From DASQUK01 sp963813485 (GTDB lineage Bacteria > Actinomycetota > Acidimicrobiia > Acidimicrobiales > VFJN01), in assembly GCA_963813485.1 (NCBI GenBank), contig CAWEZE010000013.1, forward strand, positions 124,001 to 188,000: a stretch of DNA of 64,000 nt, written 5' to 3'. Positions 47,233 through 55,827 of this stretch are shown here, one piece after another. The notes under the pieces were generated by a model. That model was not told the origin of the DNA, searched no databases, and saw nothing but the letters and a program-made list of their open reading frames with translations. The translations under genes and the position numbers were made by a program. Numbering within the stretch: position 1 is the first letter of the stretch; each line of letters begins with the position of its first letter.

Positions 47233-47304
47233 TCGGTATCGACTCGCACCGGAGGCGACAGGACCCGTAAGCGGAGGGGCGCAGTACGGGCGAAGCCGGT
47301 TCAC
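47230..47304 (-). repeat. Junction element of the MSRLRP family, in frame with the next gene
   Basis: GTG 47304 overlaps the helY stop (GTGA) and opens a frame reading MNRLRPYCAPPLTG that runs without a stop into the lipid-kinase-like gene at ATG 47232. The first block CCGGCTTCGCCC and the late CGAGTCGA match the elements at 41093 and 56839. Here the linker has probably fused in frame to the downstream gene or acts as an alternative N-terminus. Confidence 0.5.
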
Positions 47305-49991
47305 GGGGCGTCCAGCGAGTGCGCCGCCGGGGCCCCGACCACCTCGTCGAGCGTCGACGAGATCGACACCACACCCCGGTGCAACGCCTCGGCGGCGTGG
47401 CGGGCGGCGCGAGCGGTGTCGGGGTTGGGCGCGACCTCGCCGATCTGGCGCACGAGGTCGATGAGCGTCTTGATGTTGCGGACGAAGTCCCCGCCGGACA
47501 CGTCCTCGTCGCCCAGCACCTCACCCAGGGGCTCGCCCGCGGCCCACGCATGGGCCAGCGCCAGGAAGCCCGGGTCGGGCGGACGGGTAGCCGGGAGGCC
47601 GGCCGCCTCCTCGTCGGCGCGCAGCCCGTCGGCCAGCCGCTCGAGCTCACCCCAGCGGCCACGCACCAGGCGAGACGGGAACCATGCCGGCGGCGCCGGT
47701 CCCGGCCCGCGCTGCTCGTAGGTGAAGCACGAGACCGTCCCCGCCAGGGCCGCCGGGTCCAGGCCGTCGAGCAGGCCGCTGGCCATGGCCTCGGCCACCA
47801 ACAGGTCGCTCTCGTGGTAGGTCCGGGCCAACACCTCACCGTGTGGGGTGAGCGACCAGCCATCGAGGTAGCCCCAGGCCTCGAGCAGCCGGAGCACCCG
47901 GTCGAAGCGGCGGGCCAGCGACTCGGTGCGCGACCGGACCTCGCGCCGCATGTCCGACAGCTCGCGCCGCGCCCGGTCCAGCTGGCCCAGCGCCCGCAGG
48001 TGCCGATCCCGGTCCGGGCAGTCGTGCACGGGGTGGTCGGCCAGCGGCGCCGGCTCCGGGACGCGTTCGGACGCGTCGGCCGGAGCATCCGAACGCATGG
48101 GCTTCGGTGTGAGCCGGGCGCGGCGCACCTCGTCGGCCAGCTTGTGTTGGAACGCCCGGTTGTTGGGGGCATAGGGCACGGGCATCTCGACCCGCCCGAG
48201 GCGCACGGGTGGCTCGGCGACGTCGTCTGCGCCCAGCGTCAACCGATCGCCGTCGGCGTCGATGCCGCGCACCTTCACCGCACCGCCCTTGCGGTAGGCC
48301 ACCGACAGCACGGCCAGCCGCCGGCCGGCCATCTCGACGACGTCGCCGGGCATGAGCCGCGACAGGGCATATTCGACCGCTCCGAGCGTGGGCGCCCGCG
48401 CCACTCGCGCTTCGCCCTGCGCCTGACGCAGTTGCCGGTACTCCTCGGCGTCGCCCCGGTCGCAGGCGGCCTCGCGCTCGAGGCGCGCGATGCGCTCCTG
48501 CTGGCGCTCGATCCGGGTCTCGAAGCGCACGACGGCCCGGTCGGCCTGGAACTGCGCGAACGACAGGTTGAGGAGATGATGGGCGTCGGCGGGTTCGTAG
48601 CGCCGAACCAGGTTGGCGGCCATGTTGTACGTCGGGCGGAAGGCGGAGCGCAGGCCGTAGGTCCGGCTCGACGCCAGCGACGCCACCTGGTCGAAGGGCA
48701 CGAACGGCGACCAAAGCACGATGGCGTAGCCGAGGTCGTCGATCCCGCGTCGCCCGGCCCGGCCGGTGAGCTGCGTGTACTCGCCGGGCGTGAGGAACGC
48801 CCGGGCCTCGCCCGTGAACTTGGTCAGTCGCTCGATCACCACCGTGCGCGCCGGCATGTTGACCCCGAGCGCCAGCGTCTCGGTCGCGAACACGGCCTTG
48901 ACCAGTCCCTCCACGAAGCAGGCCTCCACCGCCTCCTTGAACGGCGGGATCATCCCCGCGTGGTGGGCCGCCAACCCCATCTCGAGCGCCGCCTCCCAGC
49001 GGTCGTAGCCCAGGACGTCGAGGTCGTCGTCGGTGAGCGCCGCCGTCCGCTCCTCGACGATCGCCCGGATGCGGGCCCGCTCATCGGGCGTGGTCAGGCG
49101 CAGCCCGGCGTCGAGACAGGCGGTGACGGCCTCTTCGCAGCCCATGCGGCTGAAGATGAAGTAGAGCGCCGGCAGGATTTCGCGCTCGGCGAGCATCTCG
49201 ATCACCTCGGGTCGCCGGGGCGTGAAGAAGCGCCGCCGCGGACGCCGCGCCGGTGCCCGGCGTGACCCGCGCCCGTGCAGGGTGTCGTTGTCCAGCCGCT
49301 CGGCCTCGGTGTTGGGCCGGCCGTCGACCAGCGTCGGCAACAGGTGCGGACGCTCGCTCTGGCGGTCACCGACCAGGTAGAGGTTGCGCAACTCGACCGG
49401 GCGCTGCTCTTCGAGCACCAGCGTGGTCGGCCCTCGCACCGTCTCCAGCCATTCGGCCACCTCCTCGGCGTTGGAGACGGTGGCCGACAGGCAGACCAGC
49501 CGCACCTCGGCCGGCAGGTGGATGATGACCTCCTCCCACACCGGGCCCCGGTAGGCGTCCTGCAGGTAGTGGACCTCGTCGAGCACCACGAACCGCAGCC
49601 CGTTCAGCGCCGGGGAGCCGGCGTAGATCATGTTCCGCAGCACCTCGGTGGTCATGACCACCACCGGGGCGTCGCCGTTGATGCTGTTGTCCCCGGTCAG
49701 CAGGCCGACGTTGTCGGCGCCGTGGCGGCGGGCGAGGTCGGCGAACTTCTGGTTGGACAGTGCCTTGATCGGCGTGGTGTAGAAGGCCTTGCGTCCCTCC
49801 GCCAGCGCCCGGGCGACAGCGTGCTCGGCAACGACCGTCTTGCCCGAGCCCGTGGGTGCGGCGACCAACACCGACCGGCCCTCGTCGAGCGCGGCGATGG
49901 CTCGAACCTGGAAGGGGTCGAGCTCGAAGGGGTACGCAACGGCGCCGGCACCGTCCGCCCCGACGTCCGACGCGGGGGGCACGACGGTCAC
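47301..49991 (-). CDS. helY: HelY-like DEAD/DEAH superfamily II helicase (Ski2/Mtr4 type)
   Basis: 896 aa from GTG 49991, close to the 906 aa of mycobacterial HelY. Walker A is AAPTGSGKT at about 44-52; VVLDEVHYLQ is motif II; SATVSNAEEVAEWL is motif III; QLTGRAGRRGIDDLGYAI is motif VI. The C-terminal Ski2-type domains follow (SLTPHGEVLARTYHESDLLV). It is an RNA or DNA helicase of unknown substrate. The start overlaps the tatC stop (GTGA), and tatA-tatC-helY is the mycobacterial order. The farther in-frame codons lie inside tatC and were rejected. Confidence 0.95.
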   Translation of the reverse strand: MTVVPPASDVGADGAGAVAYPFELDPFQVRAIAALDEGRSVLVAAPTGSGKTVVAEHAVARALAEGRKAFYTTPIKALSNQKFADLARRHGADNVGLLTGDNSINGDAPVVVMTTEVLRNMIYAGSPALNGLRFVVLDEVHYLQDAYRGPVWEEVIIHLPAEVRLVCLSATVSNAEEVAEWLETVRGPTTLVLEEQRPVELRNLYLVGDRQSERPHLLPTLVDGRPNTEAERLDNDTLHGRGSRRAPARRPRRRFFTPRRPEVIEMLAEREILPALYFIFSRMGCEEAVTACLDAGLRLTTPDERARIRAIVEERTAALTDDDLDVLGYDRWEAALEMGLAAHHAGMIPPFKEAVEACFVEGLVKAVFATETLALGVNMPARTVVIERLTKFTGEARAFLTPGEYTQLTGRAGRRGIDDLGYAIVLWSPFVPFDQVASLASSRTYGLRSAFRPTYNMAANLVRRYEPADAHHLLNLSFAQFQADRAVVRFETRIERQQERIARLEREAACDRGDAEEYRQLRQAQGEARVARAPTLGAVEYALSRLMPGDVVEMAGRRLAVLSVAYRKGGAVKVRGIDADGDRLTLGADDVAEPPVRLGRVEMPVPYAPNNRAFQHKLADEVRRARLTPKPMRSDAPADASERVPEPAPLADHPVHDCPDRDRHLRALGQLDRARRELSDMRREVRSRTESLARRFDRVLRLLEAWGYLDGWSLTPHGEVLARTYHESDLLVAEAMASGLLDGLDPAALAGTVSCFTYEQRGPGPAPPAWFPSRLVRGRWGELERLADGLRADEEAAGLPATRPPDPGFLALAHAWAAGEPLGEVLGDEDVSGGDFVRNIKTLIDLVRQIGEVAPNPDTARAARHAAEALHRGVVSISSTLDEVVGAPAAHSLDAP

Positions 49992-50761
49992 GTCGCTTCC
50001 CGAAGTGCCTGCCGTTTGCCGATGAAGCTGCCGATCAGGATGGCGACCTCGTAGAAGACGACCATCGGTACGGACAGCATGAGCATGCTGATGGGGTCCC
50101 CGGAGGGCGTGATCACGGCCACGAGGATGCAGATGCCCACGATGGCGAACCGCCGACCCCGCCGCAGCGTGTCGGTCTCCACGATGCCGGCCATCTGGAA
50201 GAAGATGAGCACGATCGGGAACTCGAACCCGACGCCGAACGCCAGCATCATGTACGTGATCAGCCTGAAGTACTTGCCCGCCGTATAGCCGGTGACGAAG
50301 CCCTCGCCCCCGATGTTGATCAGGAAGTCGAAGGCGCGGGGCAACGTGAAGTAGGCGAGCGTGGCGCCGAGAACGAACAGCAGGACTGCGGAGACCACGA
50401 ACGGCACCGCGTACCGCTTCTCGTTGGCGTAGAGGCCGGGGCTGACGAATCGCCAGATCTGCCACAGCAGCACCGGCATGGCGAACGCGATGCCCGCGTA
50501 CACCGAGGTCCGCATGCGGATGCTGAAACCCTCGAGGGGATCGGTCTGCAGCAGCCTGCCGCCCCCGATCGTCGGGTGGTTGTCGGCGATGTCCTTGTAG
50601 GGCTGGATGAGCACGTCGAAGATCTGCGGGTAGAGGACGAAGCCCGCCAGCATCCCGATGGCCACTGCGACCACGCAGATGATGAGGCGGGTGCGCAGCT
50701 CCGTGAGGTGCTCGACGAGCGTCATGCCCTGCTCGGACGACGCCCTCTCCGCGGTGCTCAT
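49988..50761 (-). CDS. tatC: Sec-independent protein translocase TatC
   Basis: 257 aa from ATG 50761. TatC is the membrane receptor for twin-arginine signal peptides. The family start MTLVEHLTELRTRLIICVVA is followed by six membrane segments, including AGIAFAMPVLLWQIWRFVSP, VVSAVLLFVLGATLAYF and FGVGFEFPIVLIFFQMAGIV, and the conserved ITPSGDPISMLMLSVPM near the end. Its start overlaps the stop of a 12-codon mini-ORF from the tatA side, and its stop overlaps helY. Confidence 0.97.
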   Translation of the reverse strand: MSTAERASSEQGMTLVEHLTELRTRLIICVVAVAIGMLAGFVLYPQIFDVLIQPYKDIADNHPTIGGGRLLQTDPLEGFSIRMRTSVYAGIAFAMPVLLWQIWRFVSPGLYANEKRYAVPFVVSAVLLFVLGATLAYFTLPRAFDFLINIGGEGFVTGYTAGKYFRLITYMMLAFGVGFEFPIVLIFFQMAGIVETDTLRRGRRFAIVGICILVAVITPSGDPISMLMLSVPMVVFYEVAILIGSFIGKRQALREAT

Positions 50762-50796
50762 CGCTGATGGTTGGCCGGCACTACGTGCTCGCTCAC
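50758..50796 (-). other. Bridging mini-ORF between tatA and tatC, 12 codons
   Basis: GTG 50796 starts GTGAGCGAG (MSEHVVPANHQR), and its TGA overlaps the tatC ATG (ATGA). The start is nine bases after the tatA stop at 50806. It shares only the MSE opening with the longer MSERP frames and may be chance, but the position and stop/start overlap fit the same pattern. Confidence 0.3.
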
Positions 50797-50805
50797 GACG
50801 GTCTC

Positions 50806-51285
50806 CTAGGAGGCGGCGCGCTCATCACCGAGCTCCGGCCCTGATTCGGCGGCCGGCGCCCCAGCGGATGTCGGCTGGTCGCCGGGGCCGACGATGGCGT
50901 CGAGCGCGTCGGCGATCACGGGTGCCACGCTGGTGCCGCTACCGGCGCCATCGTCGAGCTCGGGCTCGAATGCGTCCTCCGCGGGCGGAGCCTGCTCCTC
51001 GTCGGCGGCGTCGTCATCGGTGTCGTCGTCGATGTCGGGGTTCGCCTCCGCCACCGCCGCCGCCAGGGGAACGGCCTCCCGGCGGCGAGGCGCGCTGGCC
51101 TCATCGGCAACCCCGCTGTCCTCGAAGGCGTCGCGCAGCTCCTGCTGGAACCCCGAGGAGATGCGGCGCACCTCCCCCACCACGCGTCCGAACGTGCGCA
51201 TGGCGTCGGGTAGGCGTGAAGGCCCGAGCACGATCAACGCGATGAGCACGATGACCAGCAGCTCGCCGCCGCCGATGTTGAACAT
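50806..51285 (-). CDS. tatA: Twin-arginine translocase subunit TatA/TatB
   Basis: 159 aa from ATG 51285. A single N-terminal membrane helix (GGGELLVIVLIALIVLGPSR) and the LPDAMRTFGRVVGEVRRIS amphipathic helix are typical. The remaining 100 residues are acidic and disordered (DIDDDTDDDAADEEQ). The GEL and LPDAMR pattern is closer to TatB than to the F-G TatA motif, so it may serve as TatB. No second TatA-like gene is in the window. Confidence 0.9.
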   Translation of the reverse strand: MFNIGGGELLVIVLIALIVLGPSRLPDAMRTFGRVVGEVRRISSGFQQELRDAFEDSGVADEASAPRRREAVPLAAAVAEANPDIDDDTDDDAADEEQAPPAEDAFEPELDDGAGSGTSVAPVIADALDAIVGPGDQPTSAGAPAAESGPELGDERAAS

Positions 51286-51389
51286 GGTGCGAGTGTATGG
51301 GGGTTGATTCCGCGGAACACGGCGCCCGCATTGACGGAAGGGCCAGCGGGGTTCATCGGCGGAACCATCCCCATCACGTCTGCCCAGGA

Positions 51390-51623
51390 CTACCGGGTGT
51401 CGTCCACGGGTGCCAGCGGGTGCCGCCGGGTCAGCTCCGCGGCCCGCTCGCGGGTCTCCCGCAGCCCCGCTCTCACCCCCGCCAACCTGGGCTGCAGCTC
51501 GTGTAGCCGGCGGATTTCGATCGCCAGGTCGACCGTGGCGTCCTCGAACGCTCGGGCCCGTGCGGCCACCAACCCGGTCGCGATCGCCGCCGCGACCACG
51601 GGAACGGTCCAGAGCAGGTTCAC
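51390..51623 (-). CDS. Small single-span membrane protein
   Basis: 77 aa from GTG 51623, a tentative start with no clear Shine-Dalgarno. One hydrophobic helix, LLWTVPVVAAAIATGLVAAR, is followed by a charged coiled-coil-like tail (RLHELQPRLAGVRAGLRETR). Function is unknown. It lies between tatA and the nucleotide cyclase on the same strand and may be part of that transcript. Confidence 0.6.
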   Translation of the reverse strand: MNLLWTVPVVAAAIATGLVAARARAFEDATVDLAIEIRRLHELQPRLAGVRAGLRETRERAAELTRRHPLAPVDDTR

Positions 51624-51648
51624 CGGTCGCGAAGCTAGCCGGCGCCCA

Positions 51649-53721
51649 CTAGTGGAGGTCGTGCAGGACGAAGGCGTCAACCGGTTGCTCCCGGCCCTTC
51701 ACCGGGACGGTCCCGAGGGCCGTGATGCTGGCCGCCTCGCCGATCTGGTGGCGGGTGAGAGCGCCGATCACGACCTGGCCGGGTTCCGCGAGCGTCTCGA
51801 GCCGGGCGGCGACGTTGGTGGTGTCGCCGACAGCGGTGAAGTTGCGCATCTCGGCGCTGCCGACATTCCCGATGAGCGCCGGCCCGGTGTTGATGCCCAC
51901 CCGGAAGCGGGGCCACCCGGCACGCCCGGCGGCGACCTCGTCGATCGCGCGGTGGAGCCGCAGCCCGGCCGCACCCGCCCGCCGGGCGTGGTCGGCCTGT
52001 CGGACGGGCGCGTTGAAGATCGCCATCACCGCGTCACCGACGAACTGCGTCACCGTGCCACCCCGATCGAGGATGACGGGGACGACCGCGCCGTAGTAGG
52101 CGTTGAGCATCGCCACCACCTCGGCCGGTTGAGTGCGTTCGGAGAACGGCGTGAAGCCGCGCAGGTCCGCCATGAGCACCGACACCTCGGCGATGGTCCC
52201 GCCCAGTCCTGCCTGGTCGGGATCCGCGATCAGCGCGGTGGCGACCGACGGCGACATGTACGACCGGAACAAGCCCTCCATCTGGCGGTAGAGGCGCGCG
52301 TTCTCGAGCGCGATCGAGAGCTGGCTCGCGAACGACTGCAGCAGCGCCGTGTCGGCATCGCCGAACCCGACATCCCGGCGGTTCCGCACCTCGAGAAAGC
52401 CCGCCGCTCGGCCCTTCACCTGGAGCGGTAGCACGAGAACGCGGCCGTCGGGTGACGCCACCGGGCTCAGCGATGTCACCGCCGCGCCCCGCTGACCGTC
52501 GTCGGCGGTGTCCTGCCCGTCGACGAGGATGAGCTTTCCGTCGCGCAGGAGGCCCAGCGCCAGGTCCTGGCCCCGGAACGCGGCGCGGCCCACGGCGAGG
52601 GCCCGCGCCACGAGAGCACCCTCGGACTGGATGACGCTTGCCTCTCGGCCGACGGCGACCAATCCGCCGAGCCGGCGGGCCTGTTCCCGCTCGGCGCCGA
52701 GCGCCTCGGCGGCGCGCTCGAGCACGGCCACCTGCTGCTCTGTCAGGTCGAAGCGATCGGCCAGCAGGTTGGCGGCGCGGCCCAGATCCGTCGACGTGCC
52801 GGATTCTCGTCCCGCGTCCATCGCCGCGACGAGCTCTTCGAGCGCCGCCCGATGGTCGCGGCGGATGCTTTCCACCGTCTGCTCCAGCGTGATGCTGTCG
52901 AACAGGCCGCTGGCCGAACCCTCGCGCTGGAACTGTACGTAGGCGCTGTAGGCGACGAAGCCGAAGGCGGCCCCCATGAGCAGGTGCCACTCCCACCACG
53001 AGGCCTGCCAGTTGCGCCCATACGCAATGGCGAACATGGCCAGGGCGAGCAGCGCGAACGCGGTCACCAGGCTCAGCAGCACGACTGCCGGGCGGCGGCG
53101 GTGCACACCGAGATACCGGTACGCGGCCAAGCCGTACAGCGCAGTGCCCCCGAACGCCAGCCCGATCAACGGGCCACGCGCCTCCTCGGGTGGCAGCGGC
53201 TCGTCCAGTGGCGGCCAGCCGGCCAGGGAGACCACCGCCCAACCTGCTATCGCCGCGAGCAGCACGGCGGTGAGCACCCAGCGCATCCGGATGAGACGTG
53301 CGGCCGCCGTCGGGGACCAGTCGACGCCCGATGCGAGCGCCAGGAGGCCGCCAACGCACAGGCCGACCGGGGTGGCCAGCACGAAGCCGGCGTTCGGCTG
53401 CTCGACGAGCACTTCGGGCGTCGCCAGGGCGTGTAGTCCCAGGAACCCCGCCGCCAGCAGGAAGGCCCACGCCACCAACAACAGCCGCGGATCCGACCGC
53501 CGGCCCGCGGCGCCCGCCATCAGCAAACCGAGCACGACGTTCAAGAGCGCGGTGCCCAGCACGAGCCCGAAGTGGGCGGCGTGGTTCTCCCAGCGCAGGT
53601 CGAGCTCCGGTCGAGCGATCAGGAGCCACAGGACCAGCGCCGGTAGCACGATGTGGAACGTCCATGCCGCCACCCGCGCCCACGCACCCGAGCGAGTCCG
53701 GCCACTCAGGGCCTGCGCCAC
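51649..53721 (-). CDS. Membrane-bound class III nucleotide cyclase with GAF domain
   Basis: 690 aa from GTG 53721, with AAGGAGG five bases upstream. About eight N-terminal hydrophobic segments span 18-260, followed by a coiled coil, a GAF domain (about 345-490) and a class III cyclase domain (about 520-680). Metal aspartates are in VLMADLRGFTPFSER and TQFVGDAVMAIFNAP; the transition-state Asn and Arg are in VGDTTNVAARLE. The position that selects adenine as Lys is Gln (VTQF), an atypical choice seen in some mycobacterial cyclases. It should make cAMP or cGMP in response to a membrane or GAF signal. Confidence 0.9.
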   Translation of the reverse strand: MAQALSGRTRSGAWARVAAWTFHIVLPALVLWLLIARPELDLRWENHAAHFGLVLGTALLNVVLGLLMAGAAGRRSDPRLLLVAWAFLLAAGFLGLHALATPEVLVEQPNAGFVLATPVGLCVGGLLALASGVDWSPTAAARLIRMRWVLTAVLLAAIAGWAVVSLAGWPPLDEPLPPEEARGPLIGLAFGGTALYGLAAYRYLGVHRRRPAVVLLSLVTAFALLALAMFAIAYGRNWQASWWEWHLLMGAAFGFVAYSAYVQFQREGSASGLFDSITLEQTVESIRRDHRAALEELVAAMDAGRESGTSTDLGRAANLLADRFDLTEQQVAVLERAAEALGAEREQARRLGGLVAVGREASVIQSEGALVARALAVGRAAFRGQDLALGLLRDGKLILVDGQDTADDGQRGAAVTSLSPVASPDGRVLVLPLQVKGRAAGFLEVRNRRDVGFGDADTALLQSFASQLSIALENARLYRQMEGLFRSYMSPSVATALIADPDQAGLGGTIAEVSVLMADLRGFTPFSERTQPAEVVAMLNAYYGAVVPVILDRGGTVTQFVGDAVMAIFNAPVRQADHARRAGAAGLRLHRAIDEVAAGRAGWPRFRVGINTGPALIGNVGSAEMRNFTAVGDTTNVAARLETLAEPGQVVIGALTRHQIGEAASITALGTVPVKGREQPVDAFVLHDLH

Positions 53722-53823
53722 ACCAACCTCCTTCCGGTGAAGACTCGGCCAGGAGTTTCTACTCGGCCGGGGCCCGGCGGGGCCCGAATTGGTGCCACAG
53801 GTGCTGCGGCTGCCGGCTCGCCG

Positions 53824-54165
53824 CTAGAGCCGGCGGCGGTGTGCGGCCAGGAGCTCGTCGAACCAGCCCTTGGCCGCCAGCATCTCGTGGAAGTCGATCA
53901 GGTCGTCGTGGGTCAACGGCGGCCCGATCGGGCGCGGCTCGACCAGCTCGGACGGGATGGTCCAGAGCTCGAGGCGCACGCCCGAGGAGATCAGCAGATC
54001 GATCGTGGGCCGGTCCGCGGGGCGCACCACCGGGTGGAGGCAGTTGGGGCAGCGGAACACGTACGTGCCGGCTTCGTTGGTCTCGCACAACCTGACCACG
54101 AGGTCGTGCGTGCCCAGCTCGACATCACCGCATTCGCTGCACGTGGCTCTGATCAAGGTCGCCAT
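53824..54165 (-). CDS. Small zinc-ribbon protein
   Basis: 113 aa from ATG 54165. Cys9 and Cys12 (RATCSECGD) pair with Cys39 and Cys42 (FRCPNCLHP) to form a zinc ribbon. The C-terminal half is acidic and helical (THDDLIDFHEMLAAKGWFDE). No function can be assigned. It may be transcribed just before the cyclase on the same strand. The upstream region holds a palindrome shared with the divergent GDPD gene. Confidence 0.75.
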   Translation of the reverse strand: MATLIRATCSECGDVELGTHDLVVRLCETNEAGTYVFRCPNCLHPVVRPADRPTIDLLISSGVRLELWTIPSELVEPRPIGPPLTHDDLIDFHEMLAAKGWFDELLAAHRRRL

Positions 54166-54214
54166 CTGTCCATGTCTCCCCTACTCGCTCCCCCCAAAGG
54201 AGGGGGCGAACCAG

Positions 54215-54243
54215 ACATCATGACGGCGATTCGCCGATGATGT
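54215..54243. promoter_or_regulatory. 29-bp palindrome in a divergent promoter
   Basis: ACATCAT (54215-54221) and ATGATGT (54237-54243) form the outer arms. CGGCGA and TCGCCG form an inner stem around one base. It lies between the zinc-ribbon gene (minus) and the GDPD gene (plus), 25 bases before the latter's start. It is likely an operator or a hairpin in the GDPD leader. Confidence 0.45.
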
Positions 54244-54267
54244 CCGATCGCCGCCGAGAGGATGCCT

Positions 54268-54999
54268 GTGCCCACCCGTGTACCCGCCTTGAGGAGACCA
54301 CCAATCGCGTTCGCCCATCGCGGTGCGCGGGCTCGAGCGCCCGAGAACACCCTGGAGGCGTTCACGCTCGCGCAGCAACTGGGAGCCACCGGCCTGGAGA
54401 GCGACGTGTGGCTGACCGCCGACGGGGAGGCGGTCCTCGACCACGACGGCCTGGTCGGCGGCCCGGTCGGGCGACGCGTGCGCCGCCGTCCGATCGCCTC
54501 GCTCACGCGGGCACGGCTGCCCGATCACATCCCCACGCTCGCCGAGCTCTACGCAACGTGTGGCACCGGCCTCGATGTGTCGCTGGACGTCAAGGACCCC
54601 GCGGCGTTCGACCGGGTGGTGGCGGTGGCGCACGCCGCCGGCGGGGACGCACTGGCGCGCCTGTGGCTGTGTCATCCGCGCTGGGAGCAGGTGGTGGAGT
54701 GGCGGGGCCGCTGCGACGAGGTGCGCCTCGTGGACTCCACCCGCCTCGACCGGATCAAGGAGGGCCCGGAGCGTCGGGCGGCCACCCTCGCCGCCAAGGG
54801 GATCGACGCCGTCAACCTCCACTACCTCGACTGGACCGGCGGGCTGACGACCTTGTTCCACCGCTTCGGTGTGCTGGCCTTCGGCTGGGACGCGCAGGCG
54901 CCGCGGGTGCTGGCCGAGTTGCTCGACGCCGGCATCGACGCCGTGTACAGCGATCACGTCGACCGCATGGTCCACGCTCTCAAAGCCTTCTACTCGTAG
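54268..54999 (+). CDS. Glycerophosphodiester phosphodiesterase family protein
   Basis: 243 aa from GTG 54268. ATG 54262 is also possible, but GAGAGG would then be only one base away. The GDPD signature is FAHRGARARAPENTLEAF with the catalytic His-Arg and Glu, then GLESDVWLTADGEAVLDHDG (Glu-x-Asp and His). The C-terminal DAVYSDHVDRM is typical. It hydrolyses glycerophosphodiesters to glycerol 3-phosphate and an alcohol, or acts on lysophospholipids. No signal peptide is seen. Confidence 0.9.
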   Translation: MPTRVPALRRPPIAFAHRGARARAPENTLEAFTLAQQLGATGLESDVWLTADGEAVLDHDGLVGGPVGRRVRRRPIASLTRARLPDHIPTLAELYATCGTGLDVSLDVKDPAAFDRVVAVAHAAGGDALARLWLCHPRWEQVVEWRGRCDEVRLVDSTRLDRIKEGPERRAATLAAKGIDAVNLHYLDWTGGLTTLFHRFGVLAFGWDAQAPRVLAELLDAGIDAVYSDHVDRMVHALKAFYS

Positions 55000-55051
55000 T
55001 TAGCCGACTCATAGCGGGCTCACGGAGCCGCCTGATGGTCGGCCGACTCAT
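54980..55051 (-). other. Mini-ORF on the lepB stop codon with an internal duplication
   Basis: ATG 55051 overlaps the lepB stop (ATGA) and opens a 23-codon frame, MSRPTIRRLREPAMSRLTTS and so on, ending at TGA 54982-54980. The 13-base sequence GCTATGAGTCGGC occurs twice, 39 bases apart, in frame (55054-55042 and 55015-55003). No gene follows on this strand within reach, and the frame overlaps the 3' end of the convergent GDPD gene. Confidence 0.3.
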
Positions 55052-55815
55052 AGCCAGCCGATATCCGTGATCGGCAGGACGCGGATGAAGGCGCGGCCGA
55101 CGATGTCGCCCTCGTCGATCGTGCCGAAGATCCGGCTGTCCTCGCTGTTGGTGCGGTTGTCCCCCATCACGAACACGTGTCCGTCGGGGATGGTCTTGAG
55201 CGGGAGGTTGTCGGTCGGTGTGCCGGGCTCGAGGTAGTTCTCGTCGATGTGCTCGCCGTTGACGTAGACCTCGCCTTCCCGGCCCTCGATGGTGTCGCCT
55301 CCGACGGCGATGACCCGCTTGATGAGGTCCTTGATCTCGCCGTCCTCCCCGGTGGAGGCGCTGGGCGGTCGCTCGAACACCACCACGTCACCGCGGTGAA
55401 CGTCGTGGAATTTGTAGGACAGCTTGTTGACCAGCACGCGGTCGCCCACGTCAAGGGTGGGCTCCATCGACGGGGAGGGGATCCAGAACGCCTGGATGAG
55501 GAAGGCCTCGACCAGAAGAGCGATGGCGATGCCGCCGCCGATGACGCCGAGCCATTCGAGGATCGTCCTGCGCCAGCGCCGCGGGGGTTTGGCATCGGTG
55601 TCCTCGTCGTCGCCGTCCCGGTCGTCGACGTCGTCACCGGGCTCGTCGCGTTGGCCGTTGTCGCCGCGGCTGCCGTTGGGGCGCAGGTGGCGGGGCTGGT
55701 GTGACAGCTCCCGGGCCGCGGCGATCCGACGGCGGCGACCACCAGCGCCGGGGGCACTGGAAACATCATCCTGATCGGCGCCAGAGGGACCAGAGGGGGG
55801 AGACACGTCACGCAC
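55048..55815 (-). CDS. lepB: Signal peptidase I
   Basis: 255 aa from GTG 55815. About 75 residues of charged, disordered sequence precede one membrane helix (WLGVIGGGIAIALLVEAFLI). The catalytic serine is in IPSPSMEPTLDVGDRVLVNK and the lysine in DLIKRVIAVGGDTIEG. Box E reads VFVMGDNRTNSEDSR. It removes signal peptides of exported proteins at the outer face of the membrane. It follows pafC after 12 bases. The long cytoplasmic N-terminus is usual for actinobacteria. Confidence 0.95.
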   Translation of the reverse strand: MRDVSPPSGPSGADQDDVSSAPGAGGRRRRIAAARELSHQPRHLRPNGSRGDNGQRDEPGDDVDDRDGDDEDTDAKPPRRWRRTILEWLGVIGGGIAIALLVEAFLIQAFWIPSPSMEPTLDVGDRVLVNKLSYKFHDVHRGDVVVFERPPSASTGEDGEIKDLIKRVIAVGGDTIEGREGEVYVNGEHIDENYLEPGTPTDNLPLKTIPDGHVFVMGDNRTNSEDSRIFGTIDEGDIVGRAFIRVLPITDIGWL

Positions 55816-55827
55816 GGCACGCCGAGG

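Noticed and set aside
49992..50465. N-terminal extension of HelY into tatC
   Set aside because: The extension overlaps TatC and is not helicase-like; GTG 49991 has the GTGA overlap and the right length.
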